Assembly: GCF_014695575.1 (NCBI RefSeq)
Contig: NZ_JACJOO010000017.1
Coordinates: 1 to 50,682, forward strand
From: Leptolyngbya sp. FACHB-8
GTDB taxonomy: Bacteria; Cyanobacteriota; Cyanobacteriia; Elainellales; Elainellaceae
Reading direction: 5' to 3'
DNA: 50,682 nt
A program made the translations under genes and the position numbers. The notes beneath the pieces are model-generated. The model saw only the letters and a program-made list of their open reading frames with translations, ran no database searches and was not told the DNA's origin. Below, piece by piece: positions 18,134-27,550 of the stretch (position 1 is its first letter; every line of letters starts with the position of its first letter).

Positions 18134-18652
18134 ATGGCTAAAAACGGTGTTGTTACACACGAATTTAACTACGTCACGTCAAATCGTTTCTACGTAGAAA
18201 TGGAAAGCCAAATAACCGCTTCATTCAGTGAATGCTCCGGGCTAGGTGTAACCGTGAAGCGTGATGTTCAGCGGGAGGGAGGCGTTAATGATCAGCAACG
18301 AATTCTCTTAGGGCAGGCAGAATTCACCGATGTCACCTTAAAACGGGGCATAACGGACAGCCTGACTTTTTGGAGCTGGATGGATCAAACCCTCAGCAGT
18401 ACGAAAAAAGAACGGCGTAATGTCAATATTTTGCTGTTTAACCAGGCAGGTGAAACCATGCAATGTTGGACGCTGATTGGAGCCGTTCCGATTGGATGGA
18501 AAGCTCCAGCTCTACAAGCCAATGCAGACAGCACCGCCATCGAAGAATTGACCCTGGCCTATGAAGGCTTAAAAATTATTCGTTCCAATGGTGGTGGAGC
18601 TACGATTCACACCACGGGTCGGGATTCTACCGGCTATTTCCCGAGCAATTAA
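18134..18652 (+). CDS. cis1: CIS tube protein, gp19-like (paralogue 3)
   Basis: A 172-residue tail tube protein with the classic gp19-like pattern: NRFYVEMESQITASFSECSG, TLKRGITDSLTFWSWMDQTL, VNILLFNQAGETMQCWTLIG, PIGWKAPAL, and STAIEELTLAYEGLKI. AGGAGA precedes its ATG. It is the member most like phage tail proteins of the T4 gp19 family. It is separated from the other two tube genes by the assembly-like and pseudokinase genes, so it may be a tube initiator (Cis5-like) rather than the bulk tube subunit; that is inference. Confidence 0.93.
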   Translation: MAKNGVVTHEFNYVTSNRFYVEMESQITASFSECSGLGVTVKRDVQREGGVNDQQRILLGQAEFTDVTLKRGITDSLTFWSWMDQTLSSTKKERRNVNILLFNQAGETMQCWTLIGAVPIGWKAPALQANADSTAIEELTLAYEGLKIIRSNGGGATIHTTGRDSTGYFPSN

Positions 18653-18675
18653 CCCTCACCGTTTCTCCTCTCGTT

Positions 18676-21012
18676 ATGGCTCCCAAACGATTCCCATTTC
18701 CATCCCTGGCTCAGCGCTTTTACTTTGCGGGTCAGCGATCGCTCGCCCAACAGCGATCGCCCTTAGGCAATCATCGCCCCCTCGGTTGGGCCAGCCAATC
18801 CACGCCGCCCGTCTCCCTACCCTTTCAGATGCCATTGGGAGGGCAATCTGAAGCTTTGCCAACGTACTTCTCGCAGCCTAATTTTCGGCCTTGGGCTGAA
18901 AAAGGGGTGCCTGATGGGAACGGGTGGCGATCGCAAACTAGGTTTCAAGCGCCTGAAAAAACGAACTCCTCCCATACTGCTCGTCCACCCGAAACAACGC
19001 CCCCTTCTGAAACCAGCACAGCCCATCTATCTACAGCTTCATCCGAGCCTTCCACTTCACCTACCTACCTCGGATCAGAACACGAAACTGAGCCTCTAGA
19101 TTCCTCTGAACCTCAGGCTGTCCAGACCCAAGCAGAGCCGACCACTTCACTCGGACTGGAGCGCACAACACCTGAAGCTCCTCCAACGAAACCTTCGGCT
19201 ATCCAGACCCAGGCAGAGCCGACCGCTTCTCCCGCGCTGGAGCGCACAACACCTGAAGCTTCTCTAACGGGACTTTCACCACAAAATACATCTCACAGTT
19301 CAGAGGTTCAGCGCCCTCAGATTCAGCCACAACTGGATCATGCTGAAGCACCTGCTGACGTTAGCGAAGCACCCCAGAAGAACACCCGTTCCTCTACAGA
19401 ATCCGCTTTAAGTGCAGAGCTACTTGCAACGCTTCAACGCCAGCCTGAAACGCAAAACGTAGAGGCAGAGCAATCCTTTTCGTCTTCTAATACCAAATTA
19501 TCCCCTCGCAATCAGGGCGAACCTGGCACACATGTAGCAAAAACAAATCAAGCGATTCCCGAAATTCAGCCCCGCATAGAAGAGAATGCGGAGAAAAATC
19601 TTCTCCAAAAAAGCTCGACTAACACCCAAAGCAAGGAAAAGGCCCAGGTAACAAGCCAGTTGAGTGACCCAGTAACGGTTGACGTAGGGCAGCGATCGCC
19701 CCAAACTCCAACGCCAACTATTCAGACAAAGCCTAGCTTTCCAGAACTACCCCGCTCTGACACAGCCCATCAACCTCCTAGAGCTGCGTCTCCCTCCACT
19801 CATCCGGATACACCGTCCCCATCTTTCGACGTGGCTGGTAACAATACCAAGTCCACGCTGCCATTACCAACTATTCAACGACGTGTAGTGGCTCCTGAGG
19901 AAAAAGAGAACAGGCAGTCGATCGATCCCTCCATCCCTGTAAAAGGCGATCGCTCAACTGCATCTTCAATTACACCCAACCAAACCACTCAAGCTGAAGC
20001 AACAGGGGAGATCACACAATCCTCTACCCTACCTCTGATATCACCTCAACGTGAGCATCCCCATTCCATTCTGCTAAAACCATTGGGGTTCACTCATTCA
20101 CTTGCAAAAACTAATGAGGTGGCTGCACTAGATTCTACAAGGGCACCAGATTCATTACATTCTTCCTTTGATTCAGCATCATCAGAATATTCCCCAACTA
20201 CTTCAATTCAAAGAAAATCTAACCATTCACATCCAGAATACTTCGACCGCTCAACTTCAACTACAAGTGTAAATTTAGAATCTCAATCCTCTATCGATTT
20301 GTCTCATCAATCTTCACAAACATCCGAACAAAATTCCTCTGCAATTATCCATCATTCAGCTATTTTTTCCATTCAGAGACGCATTACTTCATCCAATTCA
20401 CAAGCTCAATTACCTTCTCAATCAATTCCAAAAACCTGGTCAGATATTTCCGAACTGCTTCATCATAATTCATCTATTTATGATGCAGCTGATCCGGTTC
20501 ATCATCTAATGGCATCTGATGATTTTGATAAATCCTTAGAGAAAACATCCGAGACAATCGGCAAGGAAACCCCTACGAAACCGGACGAATCGACTGGCTC
20601 TAATCCAACAGATTACGGGAAAGATCAGGAACAAAGAAGGAGCGATCGCAAATCCTCTTCAAAGGAGAACCGCCCTCTGTCACGGCAATCTTTAGAACAA
20701 GAGTTAGAACAGCTCATTTATCCCGTATCTTACCTGCTGGAGCAACATTGGCATCTTGAAGCCGAGCGTCAATTCAATCTGCGAACAGGCATTCCTTTCT
20801 GGTCTAGCGATCGCCTATGGAACGGTTTTCTATCGGAACTTCCCTCCTCAAATTCCCATCACGCCACAACCGTTCTGGAACCGCCTATACCCGGCTCTCC
20901 CCTCTACACCAAACTCCAATGTCTATCGGATCGGGTGAAGGGATTGGTGCAGGAAAAATGGGAGGTTGAACGAGAACGGAATGGCCTTTACACAATGGAT
21001 CGTTCGTTTTAG
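18676..21012 (+). CDS. long disordered CIS-locus protein with IQR motifs
   Basis: This 778-residue protein is unrecognised. Nearly all of residues 30-640 is Ser/Thr/Pro/Gln-rich and looks disordered. It carries scattered short motifs of the form IQR[RK] or IQTK (PTIQRRVV, TSIQRKSN, FSIQRRIT, TIQTKPSF). The same motif type dots the N-terminus of the DUF4157 effector downstream. An 81-bp direct repeat gives two copies of a 27-residue unit near residues 150-200. The last 100 residues are folded-looking (LEQELEQLIYPVSYLLEQHW, GIPFWSSDRLWNGF, then a charged helix). It sits between tube and Cis7 genes. Candidate roles are cargo, adaptor or length-controlling protein; none is shown. Confidence 0.8.
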   Translation: MAPKRFPFPSLAQRFYFAGQRSLAQQRSPLGNHRPLGWASQSTPPVSLPFQMPLGGQSEALPTYFSQPNFRPWAEKGVPDGNGWRSQTRFQAPEKTNSSHTARPPETTPPSETSTAHLSTASSEPSTSPTYLGSEHETEPLDSSEPQAVQTQAEPTTSLGLERTTPEAPPTKPSAIQTQAEPTASPALERTTPEASLTGLSPQNTSHSSEVQRPQIQPQLDHAEAPADVSEAPQKNTRSSTESALSAELLATLQRQPETQNVEAEQSFSSSNTKLSPRNQGEPGTHVAKTNQAIPEIQPRIEENAEKNLLQKSSTNTQSKEKAQVTSQLSDPVTVDVGQRSPQTPTPTIQTKPSFPELPRSDTAHQPPRAASPSTHPDTPSPSFDVAGNNTKSTLPLPTIQRRVVAPEEKENRQSIDPSIPVKGDRSTASSITPNQTTQAEATGEITQSSTLPLISPQREHPHSILLKPLGFTHSLAKTNEVAALDSTRAPDSLHSSFDSASSEYSPTTSIQRKSNHSHPEYFDRSTSTTSVNLESQSSIDLSHQSSQTSEQNSSAIIHHSAIFSIQRRITSSNSQAQLPSQSIPKTWSDISELLHHNSSIYDAADPVHHLMASDDFDKSLEKTSETIGKETPTKPDESTGSNPTDYGKDQEQRRSDRKSSSKENRPLSRQSLEQELEQLIYPVSYLLEQHWHLEAERQFNLRTGIPFWSSDRLWNGFLSELPSSNSHHATTVLEPPIPGSPLYTKLQCLSDRVKGLVQEKWEVERERNGLYTMDRSF
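19121..19281 (+). repeat. 81-bp direct repeat inside the disordered-protein gene
   Basis: TCCAGACCCA begins at 19121 and recurs at 19202, an exact 81-bp (27-codon) spacing, with about 85-90% identity over the two units. Both units encode QTQAEPT...LERTTPEA. It is an in-frame tandem duplication within low-complexity coding sequence. Confidence 0.8.
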
Positions 21013-21023
21013 GAGAAATCGTC

Positions 21024-21551
21024 ATGTTGGTCAAAGCAACGTTGAAATCCGATGATGGAGTTCCCCCTCTAGAGTTTATGTTTAATCCGGCAGAACTGGC
21101 CTTTGAAGGAGTCGTGGATACCGCTGAAAGCCCAGGTTCACGCACTGAAGAAACGGGTCAGCCTAAAGTGAGTTTTGCCAATGTGAAAGCCTATACCGTC
21201 ACCATCAGCCAGGTGATGTTTGACACATACGAAGAACGAACCGATGTAGTACAGCGCTACATTGAACCCTTTCGCAAAGCAGTGCAATTTGTTTCAGGCA
21301 AACAACGCCCACCCATCTATACCCTGATGTGGGGAAAACAGATATATCTGCGCCGTTGTTTTGTCGAAAAGCTGAGCTATAAACTCACCCTTTTTCTCCC
21401 CGATGGTACCCCCGTTCGTGCCGTGATTGACAATCTCACCTTAAAGGAAGCTGACGAGCCGAAACCCAACGGCTCTCTGGCAGCCACGGCTCCCACCGCT
21501 GCCGATCGCCAGAATGACAGCATTCCCGCCCGCCAGAACGCCGCAAGATAG
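21024..21551 (+). CDS. cis7: CIS_tube-domain baseplate protein (Cis7-like), short form
   Basis: A 175-residue protein with the CIS tube-associated N-terminal domain pattern: LEFMFNPAELAFEG, TVTISQVMFDTYEERTDVV, YTLMWGKQIYLRRCFVEKLSYKLTLF and GTPVRAVIDNLTLKE. In CIS loci Cis7 joins tube and spike, and usually adds a C-terminal LysM domain. Here the protein ends in a 25-residue low-complexity tail with no LysM. AGGAGA precedes the ATG. The spike gene begins 10 bp after its stop. Confidence 0.9.
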   Translation: MLVKATLKSDDGVPPLEFMFNPAELAFEGVVDTAESPGSRTEETGQPKVSFANVKAYTVTISQVMFDTYEERTDVVQRYIEPFRKAVQFVSGKQRPPIYTLMWGKQIYLRRCFVEKLSYKLTLFLPDGTPVRAVIDNLTLKEADEPKPNGSLAATAPTAADRQNDSIPARQNAAR

Positions 21552-21561
21552 GAGACGTCCC

Positions 21562-23208
21562 ATGCCCGCAACCCACCGCGATCGCCCTACCCTGCTGATC
21601 GATGGCCAACCGGCCCCCACCGAGTTAATGGAAGACATCCTGCAACTGTCGGTTGAGGAAAGCCTGCATCGCCCCGGTTTATTTACCCTGGTGTTGCAGA
21701 ATGATTACTATCCGGGGCGATCGCACACCCGACCCTGGCGGCATCAAAACCTGCTTCAGATTGGCAAACCCATCAAGGTTGGTTTCAGCACCAGCACCAC
21801 CGAAGCCCCTGCCTTCAACCAGTCCAACCAGAACTATTTACTGGAAGGCGAGATTACAGCCATCGAAACCCAATTTAGTGAGAAGTCACAAGCTCCAATT
21901 ATTGTGCGTGGCTACGATGTTTCCCATCGTCTGCATCGCGGCCACCATAACCGCTCGTTTCAGAACATGACCGACAGCGACATCGTCAAAAAGATTGTGG
22001 CGGAAGTGGGTATTAAAGAAGGGGCGATCGAGGATAGCGGCATCCCCCATGACTATGTGTTTCAGGAGAACCAGAGTAATATGGCATTCCTGCGGGAACG
22101 AGCCATGCGGCTTGGCTTTGAACTGTTTGTTCAGGATGGCAAACTCAACTTCCGCAAGCCTAAAGTCGATGGGGAATTGCGCCTGAAGTGGCTGACGGAT
22201 CTGCACAGCTTCCGCGTTCGCGTGACGAGCGCAGAACAGGTCAAAGCGGTGGAAGTACGAGCCTGGGATTATGGGGAAAAACGGGCGATCGTCTCCACCC
22301 GCCAGCGAGAGCAGGTTTTAACGACCACCCAAAACGGACACGGCAGTGACACCAGCCCACAATTTAATGGCAGACCCAACAACCCGACCACGATCCTGGT
22401 CGATCAGCCCGTCTTCAGCTCCAAAGAAGCGGATGTCATGGCTCAGGCAGCATGTGATGAACTGGGGGGACAATTTGTCTGCGCCGATGCGAGGGGCGAG
22501 GGAAATGCCACGATTCGCCCTGGGCGAGTCGTGCAACTGGACGACATGGGGCCACATAGCGGTCAGTATTATGTGACGGAGACCCGCCACATCTATCAGG
22601 AACGAGTGTACCGAACCGAATTTAGCGTGCGGGGATTGCGAGGAGGCTATATACCCAGGCTCACCCCTCAACCCTCCCTGCAACCGGGACAAACGCTGCT
22701 CGTGGGCATCGTGACAGACAACGAAGATCCTGAAGGCTGGGGACGCGTTAAGGTCAAGTTCCCAACCTTGACGGAGGAGCACGCTAGCAATTGGGCGCGG
22801 GTCGTCGCGATTGGGGCAGGTAATGCCTGTGGTTTTGATTGTCTCCCCGAAATTAATGATGAAGTGCTAGTGGCCTTTGAGCATGGCGACATTCATCGTC
22901 CTTACATCCTGGGTGGCGTGTGGAATGGTACCGATGCGCCACCCGTACCCGTACGGCAAAGCGTCCAGAATGGCAGAGTCCGGGTACGAACGTTCAAAAC
23001 GCGCGCCGGACATCAGCTTCAGTTTGTCGATGATGAGGGTGGCAAGATTCAGATTCAAACAGCAGGTGGCCAGACCATCACACTGAATGATAGCGATGGC
23101 AGTATTCAAATTTCGGCTACAGCGAGTGTCGCGATCGCCGCTCCCAAAATCAGTTTGCGTGGGGCACTGGTGACAACAACGACACCCATCCAAGTTGTTC
23201 CAGGTTGA
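21562..23208 (+). CDS. cis8: VgrG-like CIS spike protein (Cis8-like)
   Basis: A 548-residue spike protein. Residues about 20-370 correspond to the gp27-like base (SQAPIIVRGYDVSHRLHRG, NMTDSDIVKKIVAEVG, ENQSNMAFLRERAMRLGFELF). Residues about 380-465 form the gp5 OB-fold (TLLVGIVTDNEDPEGWGRVKVKFP, INDEVLVAFEHGDIHRPYILG). Next comes a short beta-helix-like needle rich in Ile/Gln/Thr (KIQIQTAGGQTITLNDSDGS), ending VQVVPG. GGAGA lies upstream of the ATG at 21562; an earlier in-frame start would overlap the previous gene. I see no PAAR domain, so the tip may be bare or supplied from elsewhere. Confidence 0.94.
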   Translation: MPATHRDRPTLLIDGQPAPTELMEDILQLSVEESLHRPGLFTLVLQNDYYPGRSHTRPWRHQNLLQIGKPIKVGFSTSTTEAPAFNQSNQNYLLEGEITAIETQFSEKSQAPIIVRGYDVSHRLHRGHHNRSFQNMTDSDIVKKIVAEVGIKEGAIEDSGIPHDYVFQENQSNMAFLRERAMRLGFELFVQDGKLNFRKPKVDGELRLKWLTDLHSFRVRVTSAEQVKAVEVRAWDYGEKRAIVSTRQREQVLTTTQNGHGSDTSPQFNGRPNNPTTILVDQPVFSSKEADVMAQAACDELGGQFVCADARGEGNATIRPGRVVQLDDMGPHSGQYYVTETRHIYQERVYRTEFSVRGLRGGYIPRLTPQPSLQPGQTLLVGIVTDNEDPEGWGRVKVKFPTLTEEHASNWARVVAIGAGNACGFDCLPEINDEVLVAFEHGDIHRPYILGGVWNGTDAPPVPVRQSVQNGRVRVRTFKTRAGHQLQFVDDEGGKIQIQTAGGQTITLNDSDGSIQISATASVAIAAPKISLRGALVTTTTPIQVVPG

Positions 23209-23347
23209 TGATGACAACTCAACCTTAGTCTCAACCATACCAAGACTTTCGATGACAGACAGGTGTGTTATCAGCCCGTTACTGTTAATCCAATCGCTCG
23301 TCAACGTCTTCAGGTTTCTCTAGTTTGTCCTGCCGAGGATACATCCC

Positions 23348-26300
23348 ATGAGTCAAACGCTCCATCATCAGGTCAAGCCATCAACGGATGTATCCCCACC
23401 CGTACAATCGGAGTCGCAACTGCAACGGCGTGCTTTTCCCCATGAAGTGGAGTCGCAAGCTGGTAAGGCGATCGCTCCTCCCACTCCCATCTCAGCCGAC
23501 TGGCAAGCCCAGCAAGGGAAAATAGCGCGTGCCCGATTTAACCCCGGCATGATTTCGCTCTATCCTGCTAACCCACTGAAGGATGAGAAGGATAAACCCG
23601 TTCAGAAGAAAGCAGATTCTACCGTTGAATCAGATGACCATCAAACAAAACCTATTCAGCGAAAGGAAGGAGCAACTTCTGAACCCGATAGAGACACGAA
23701 AGATACAATTCAACAAAAGACTGAATCAACAGCGCAGAATGAACTAGAGAAGGATAAACCATCGTCTAACAAGTTGGTACAGACGAAACTCAGTGTGGGG
23801 AAGGTGGGCGATCGCTACGAACAGGAAGCCGATCAGGTCGCCGCCAAAGTCATGACCATGCCCGACCCCGCTCACAATCGTATCCAGCGACAACCAGAGC
23901 AACCGGAATCTGATATCCAGCCTAAACCTTTAGCCATTACTCCCCTGGTGCAGAGACAAGCGTCCGAGGAGGAGGTGCAGACCAAAGCAACTCAGGAGCG
24001 ATCGCAACCGGACAACCATTTCGAGGCTCGGTTATCCAGCAGTATGGCTGGGGGTAACCCGTTGCCGGAAGATGTGCGATCGTTCATGGAACCGCGCTTG
24101 GGCGTTAGCTTAAAGCATGTAAAGGCTCATACAGGAGCCAACGCTGCTCAGATGAATAAAGCCGTGAGTGCCCAGGCATTCACTTATCGCAATCACATTT
24201 TCTATGCGGCTGGAAAAGCGCCAGCCAAGGATGAGTTAACGGCTCACGAATTAACCCACGTCATCCAACAAACTGGCGCAAAAGAACTGAACAAAGAAAA
24301 GGTGCGGCGATCGCCCGATGAAACGGAATCCCTTCAGCCAAAAGCGATCGAATCCCATTCCACAAAAGCCGAGGACAATAAACTCACTCCAGCAGAAGCT
24401 TCAATCCAACGTCGCGATATCAGTCTCGTTTCTCCTCGCATTCAACGCGATGTCCTTGGGGCAGTTGGCAATCTTCTGACAGGCAATTTTGAAGGAGCCA
24501 AGCGGGAATTTTTAGATTCCGTGGCAGGCTTTGCTTCTCGGATGCCAGGATATTCCCTTCTATCGGTGGTGCTGGGCAAAGATCCCATTAAAGATACGCC
24601 TGTCGAGCGCAATGCAACCAATTTAGTCAAAGGGGTGCTGGAGCTGGCACCGGGGGGCGATCGCCTATTCCAAAATCTCCAGGAATCGGGTGCATTGCAG
24701 AAAGCGTTTGATTGGTTTGGACAAGAAATCCAAAAGCTGAATCTGACATGGGATGTCATTAAAAGCCTATTCCGCCGGGCCATTGATGCGCTTTCCCCTG
24801 ATGACATTCTCAATCCAGGGGGACTGATAGAAGAACTCGCCAATATTTTCAGAGAACCCATTCAGCGAATCGTACGTTTTGCCCTTAACGTTGGTCAAAA
24901 GGTGATGGAATTCATCTTTGAAGGGGCTATGGCGCTGGCTGGGAAAGGCGGAGCCGAGCAGGTTATGGGCATTCTGAAGAAGGTCGGTGGCCTGTTCATG
25001 ACCATTATCAAAGACCCGGTGGGTTTCGTCGGGAATCTCGTGAAATCTGTCAAAGGTGGCTTTGAGCAGTTTTCCGCCAATATTACCAGGCACCTCAAAG
25101 CAGGTCTGATGGGTTGGCTATTCGGTGCCCTCTCAGGATCTGGATTGCAAATGCCCCCTGCACTTAACTCGAAAGGAATGCTATCGATTGCATTGCAGGT
25201 CGCTGGCGCAACTTATCAGAACCTGAGAAAGCAACTGGTGAAGCGCATGGGCGAGAAAAGGGTTTCCCAGGTAGAAAAATCATTCGCGTTACTCCGAAGT
25301 ATTGCAACGGGTGGACTGATCGCTGCCTGGCAGCAAATCTCCCAAAGCGTTGGCGATGTGAAAGAGATGGTAATTAGCGAAGTACGCAACTGGGTGATCA
25401 CGACTATCATCAAGCAGGCTGTCATCAAACTCGTATCGATGTTCAACCCAGCCGGTGCCATTGTGCAGGCGATCATCGCCGTTTACAACGCCGTCATGTT
25501 CTTCATTGAACGGTGGCAGCAAATTTTAGATCTTGCCAATGCCGTATTCAATTCCATTAGCAGCATCGTCGCAGGCAAAATTGGAGCCGCGATCAAATTC
25601 GTTGAGCAATCCATGGCAAAATCCCTCCCCGTCATTATCAGCTTCATGGCACGGCTACTTGGCTTAGGCGGTATCTCCAATAGAATCCGCAACATTATCA
25701 AGCGGATACAAAAGCCGCTCGACCGGGCAATGAATCGAATTGTTGACTTGGTAATGAAGTTTGCAAGGAAGCTTTTTGGCAAGAAACAGAAAAATGGTAA
25801 GAGTGACGATCGTACTGATTTACAAAAGAAGGAAGATTTGCAAAAAGCATTAAAGGAGGCAGAAAAGCAATTAAAAGATCCTAATGCAACTACTCGAAAG
25901 ATTAAGAAAGCGCTTCCGAAGATAAAAAGTAGTTTTAACTTGAAGAGAATTGAATTGATTAATAATGATAGAGGTGGCAACAATAATAACTTCTATATTC
26001 AGGCGGAAATTAATCCCATAGATAACACAGCAGTTGTACCATTAGTGACTAAAATGCAAGAAGTCAAAGTCGAGTTTGAAGTTCCTTTGAAGTTCAAAGA
26101 GCAATACCATCAATTCAAAGGTCAATTAAGACAACATGAACGCGGTATTAATGCGCTTAAAATGAGTGAGTGGTCTGCGAGAAGGGACCGATTTAAAAAA
26201 CTCAAACTAACGCGAACAAAGGGGAGAACCTCTGAAAGCGATGCCGACCAAAAATTGTTTCGAAGGATAATCGAAAATAGAATCATTAAACAACGAATTG

Positions 26301-26662
26301 AGAATTCTGTCAAAGCCGGAAAATCTTGTGAAGAAGCCCGCAAGGATGCCGAAGCTTTTGCTAAAAAATGGATGAAAAAACGTGTAGCTCTTCATGGTCC
26401 CGACCATATCGCTGGTGGAGGTAGATCGGTTGGTGATATAACCCCAGCCAAAGATATAGAGTCAGAATCTTTCTCTGAACTTAGGAAGCGAACCGGACTA
26501 AATGGCATGGGCAATTCTCGTATTAATTACTCTATTGGTCCAAGATGGGGGAAAAACGTTACTAAAATCGACAATGAAGTTAATAGTAGCAAATATACTC
26601 TCGAGATGAAGAAGGAGTTTCATATGGATGTAAGTATAGACGTGAAACAAGGTAACAAGTAA
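23348..26662 (+). CDS. CIS effector: DUF4157 domain with predicted Ntox15 nuclease tip
   Basis: This is a 1104-residue modular protein. Residues 1-220 are disordered with IQR/VQ motifs and a typical pre-domain segment (KLSVGKVGDRYEQEADQVAAKVM). Residues about 225-315 form the eCIS-core DUF4157 domain with a metalloprotease-like HELTH motif (H300-H304). Residues about 370-800 are long amphipathic and hydrophobic helices (FMTIIKDPVGFVGNLV, GLMGWLFGALSGSG) of possible translocation type. Residues about 805-870 are a charged coil. The end (about 985-1104) resembles Ntox15: an HxxD at H1016-D1019 within LHGPDHIAGGG, then SRINYSIGPRWG. Ntox15 toxins such as Agrobacterium Tde1 are nucleases. The last 850 bp are visibly AT-rich and lysine/asparagine-rich, suggesting a swapped toxin tip. 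GAGGA precedes the ATG. Confidence 0.88.
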   Translation: MSQTLHHQVKPSTDVSPPVQSESQLQRRAFPHEVESQAGKAIAPPTPISADWQAQQGKIARARFNPGMISLYPANPLKDEKDKPVQKKADSTVESDDHQTKPIQRKEGATSEPDRDTKDTIQQKTESTAQNELEKDKPSSNKLVQTKLSVGKVGDRYEQEADQVAAKVMTMPDPAHNRIQRQPEQPESDIQPKPLAITPLVQRQASEEEVQTKATQERSQPDNHFEARLSSSMAGGNPLPEDVRSFMEPRLGVSLKHVKAHTGANAAQMNKAVSAQAFTYRNHIFYAAGKAPAKDELTAHELTHVIQQTGAKELNKEKVRRSPDETESLQPKAIESHSTKAEDNKLTPAEASIQRRDISLVSPRIQRDVLGAVGNLLTGNFEGAKREFLDSVAGFASRMPGYSLLSVVLGKDPIKDTPVERNATNLVKGVLELAPGGDRLFQNLQESGALQKAFDWFGQEIQKLNLTWDVIKSLFRRAIDALSPDDILNPGGLIEELANIFREPIQRIVRFALNVGQKVMEFIFEGAMALAGKGGAEQVMGILKKVGGLFMTIIKDPVGFVGNLVKSVKGGFEQFSANITRHLKAGLMGWLFGALSGSGLQMPPALNSKGMLSIALQVAGATYQNLRKQLVKRMGEKRVSQVEKSFALLRSIATGGLIAAWQQISQSVGDVKEMVISEVRNWVITTIIKQAVIKLVSMFNPAGAIVQAIIAVYNAVMFFIERWQQILDLANAVFNSISSIVAGKIGAAIKFVEQSMAKSLPVIISFMARLLGLGGISNRIRNIIKRIQKPLDRAMNRIVDLVMKFARKLFGKKQKNGKSDDRTDLQKKEDLQKALKEAEKQLKDPNATTRKIKKALPKIKSSFNLKRIELINNDRGGNNNNFYIQAEINPIDNTAVVPLVTKMQEVKVEFEVPLKFKEQYHQFKGQLRQHERGINALKMSEWSARRDRFKKLKLTRTKGRTSESDADQKLFRRIIENRIIKQRIENSVKAGKSCEEARKDAEAFAKKWMKKRVALHGPDHIAGGGRSVGDITPAKDIESESFSELRKRTGLNGMGNSRINYSIGPRWGKNVTKIDNEVNSSKYTLEMKKEFHMDVSIDVKQGNK

Positions 26663-26889
26663 GAAAAAGTGCGATTGCCATTACCACAATTTGAATTGCC
26701 AGAATTTTTAATGCAATTGCCTGCAAGCCATAGATTGGCTTCATTCCTCAACTCAACATCCACGTCAATCGCATTGCTACCAGTATTACTTGAATTGAAT
26801 TTCACAAACCATCATTACCTCTCAATTTGACCTTTGTTGGGTTTCGTCAAGCTCAACTCAACCTGCAAAATGTAAAAGGAGCCATTGGC

Positions 26890-27465
26890 ATGAATTTGGA
26901 TGAATTGCCTCAAAGTATTTCTAATGTGCTTGAGCAAGAACTATCGCCAAGTAAGCAAATGTTTGATCAACTGATCACTTTCTTCGCCAACGATGATTGG
27001 TCATTCACTCGTTTGCATGGTGAACCCATCCTCTACACTTCCATCCAAGGTAAGAACGGTGAATGGAATTGCTATGCTCATATTCGAGGGGAGCAAGCAC
27101 AATTCGCCTTCTACTCCATCTGCCCGATCGCCACTCCCTCCGAGAAACTCCTCTCAATCGCCGAATTCATCACCCGGGTCAACTCTGGAATGATTTTGGG
27201 CAACTTTGAGCTTGACTTTGAGGATGGTGAGATTCGTTATAAGACCAGTATTGATGTCACGGATGATTACCTCAGTTATGCCCTGATTAAGCAGCTTGTC
27301 TATGCCAACATCAGTATGATGGATGCTTATCTGCCAGGTATCCGGGCTGTGATTGCGGGAGCGGCTACGCCGCTGGAGGCGATTCGACAGATTGAAGCAT
27401 CTGGGCAGGTGGCAGAGGGAAGCAGAGAGATTGAAGAATCCGAGAATGTCCCGGTTGAGGTGTAA
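26890..27465 (+). CDS. YbjN-like protein after the effector (candidate immunity or chaperone)
   Basis: A 191-residue acidic protein with the YbjN-domain pattern: a strand pair around EPILYTSIQGKNGEWNCYAHI, then QFAFYSICPIATPSEKLLSIAEFITRVN and GNFELDFEDGEIRYKTSIDV, then a helical end (LIKQLVYANISMMDAYLPGI). YbjN proteins share a fold with type III secretion chaperones. AAAGGAGC precedes the ATG at 26890. Its place directly after a predicted nuclease effector makes it the natural candidate for a chaperone or immunity protein; known Ntox15 immunity proteins are of other families, so this is inference. Confidence 0.82.
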   Translation: MNLDELPQSISNVLEQELSPSKQMFDQLITFFANDDWSFTRLHGEPILYTSIQGKNGEWNCYAHIRGEQAQFAFYSICPIATPSEKLLSIAEFITRVNSGMILGNFELDFEDGEIRYKTSIDVTDDYLSYALIKQLVYANISMMDAYLPGIRAVIAGAATPLEAIRQIEASGQVAEGSREIEESENVPVEV

Positions 27466-27550
27466 ATAGTCGGGTGCGAATCTTTTGGGTTCAACATCCC
27501 GTTTCCGATATTCGTCTGTGAACCTCTGGCATTGATGCGTGAGTCTTGAA

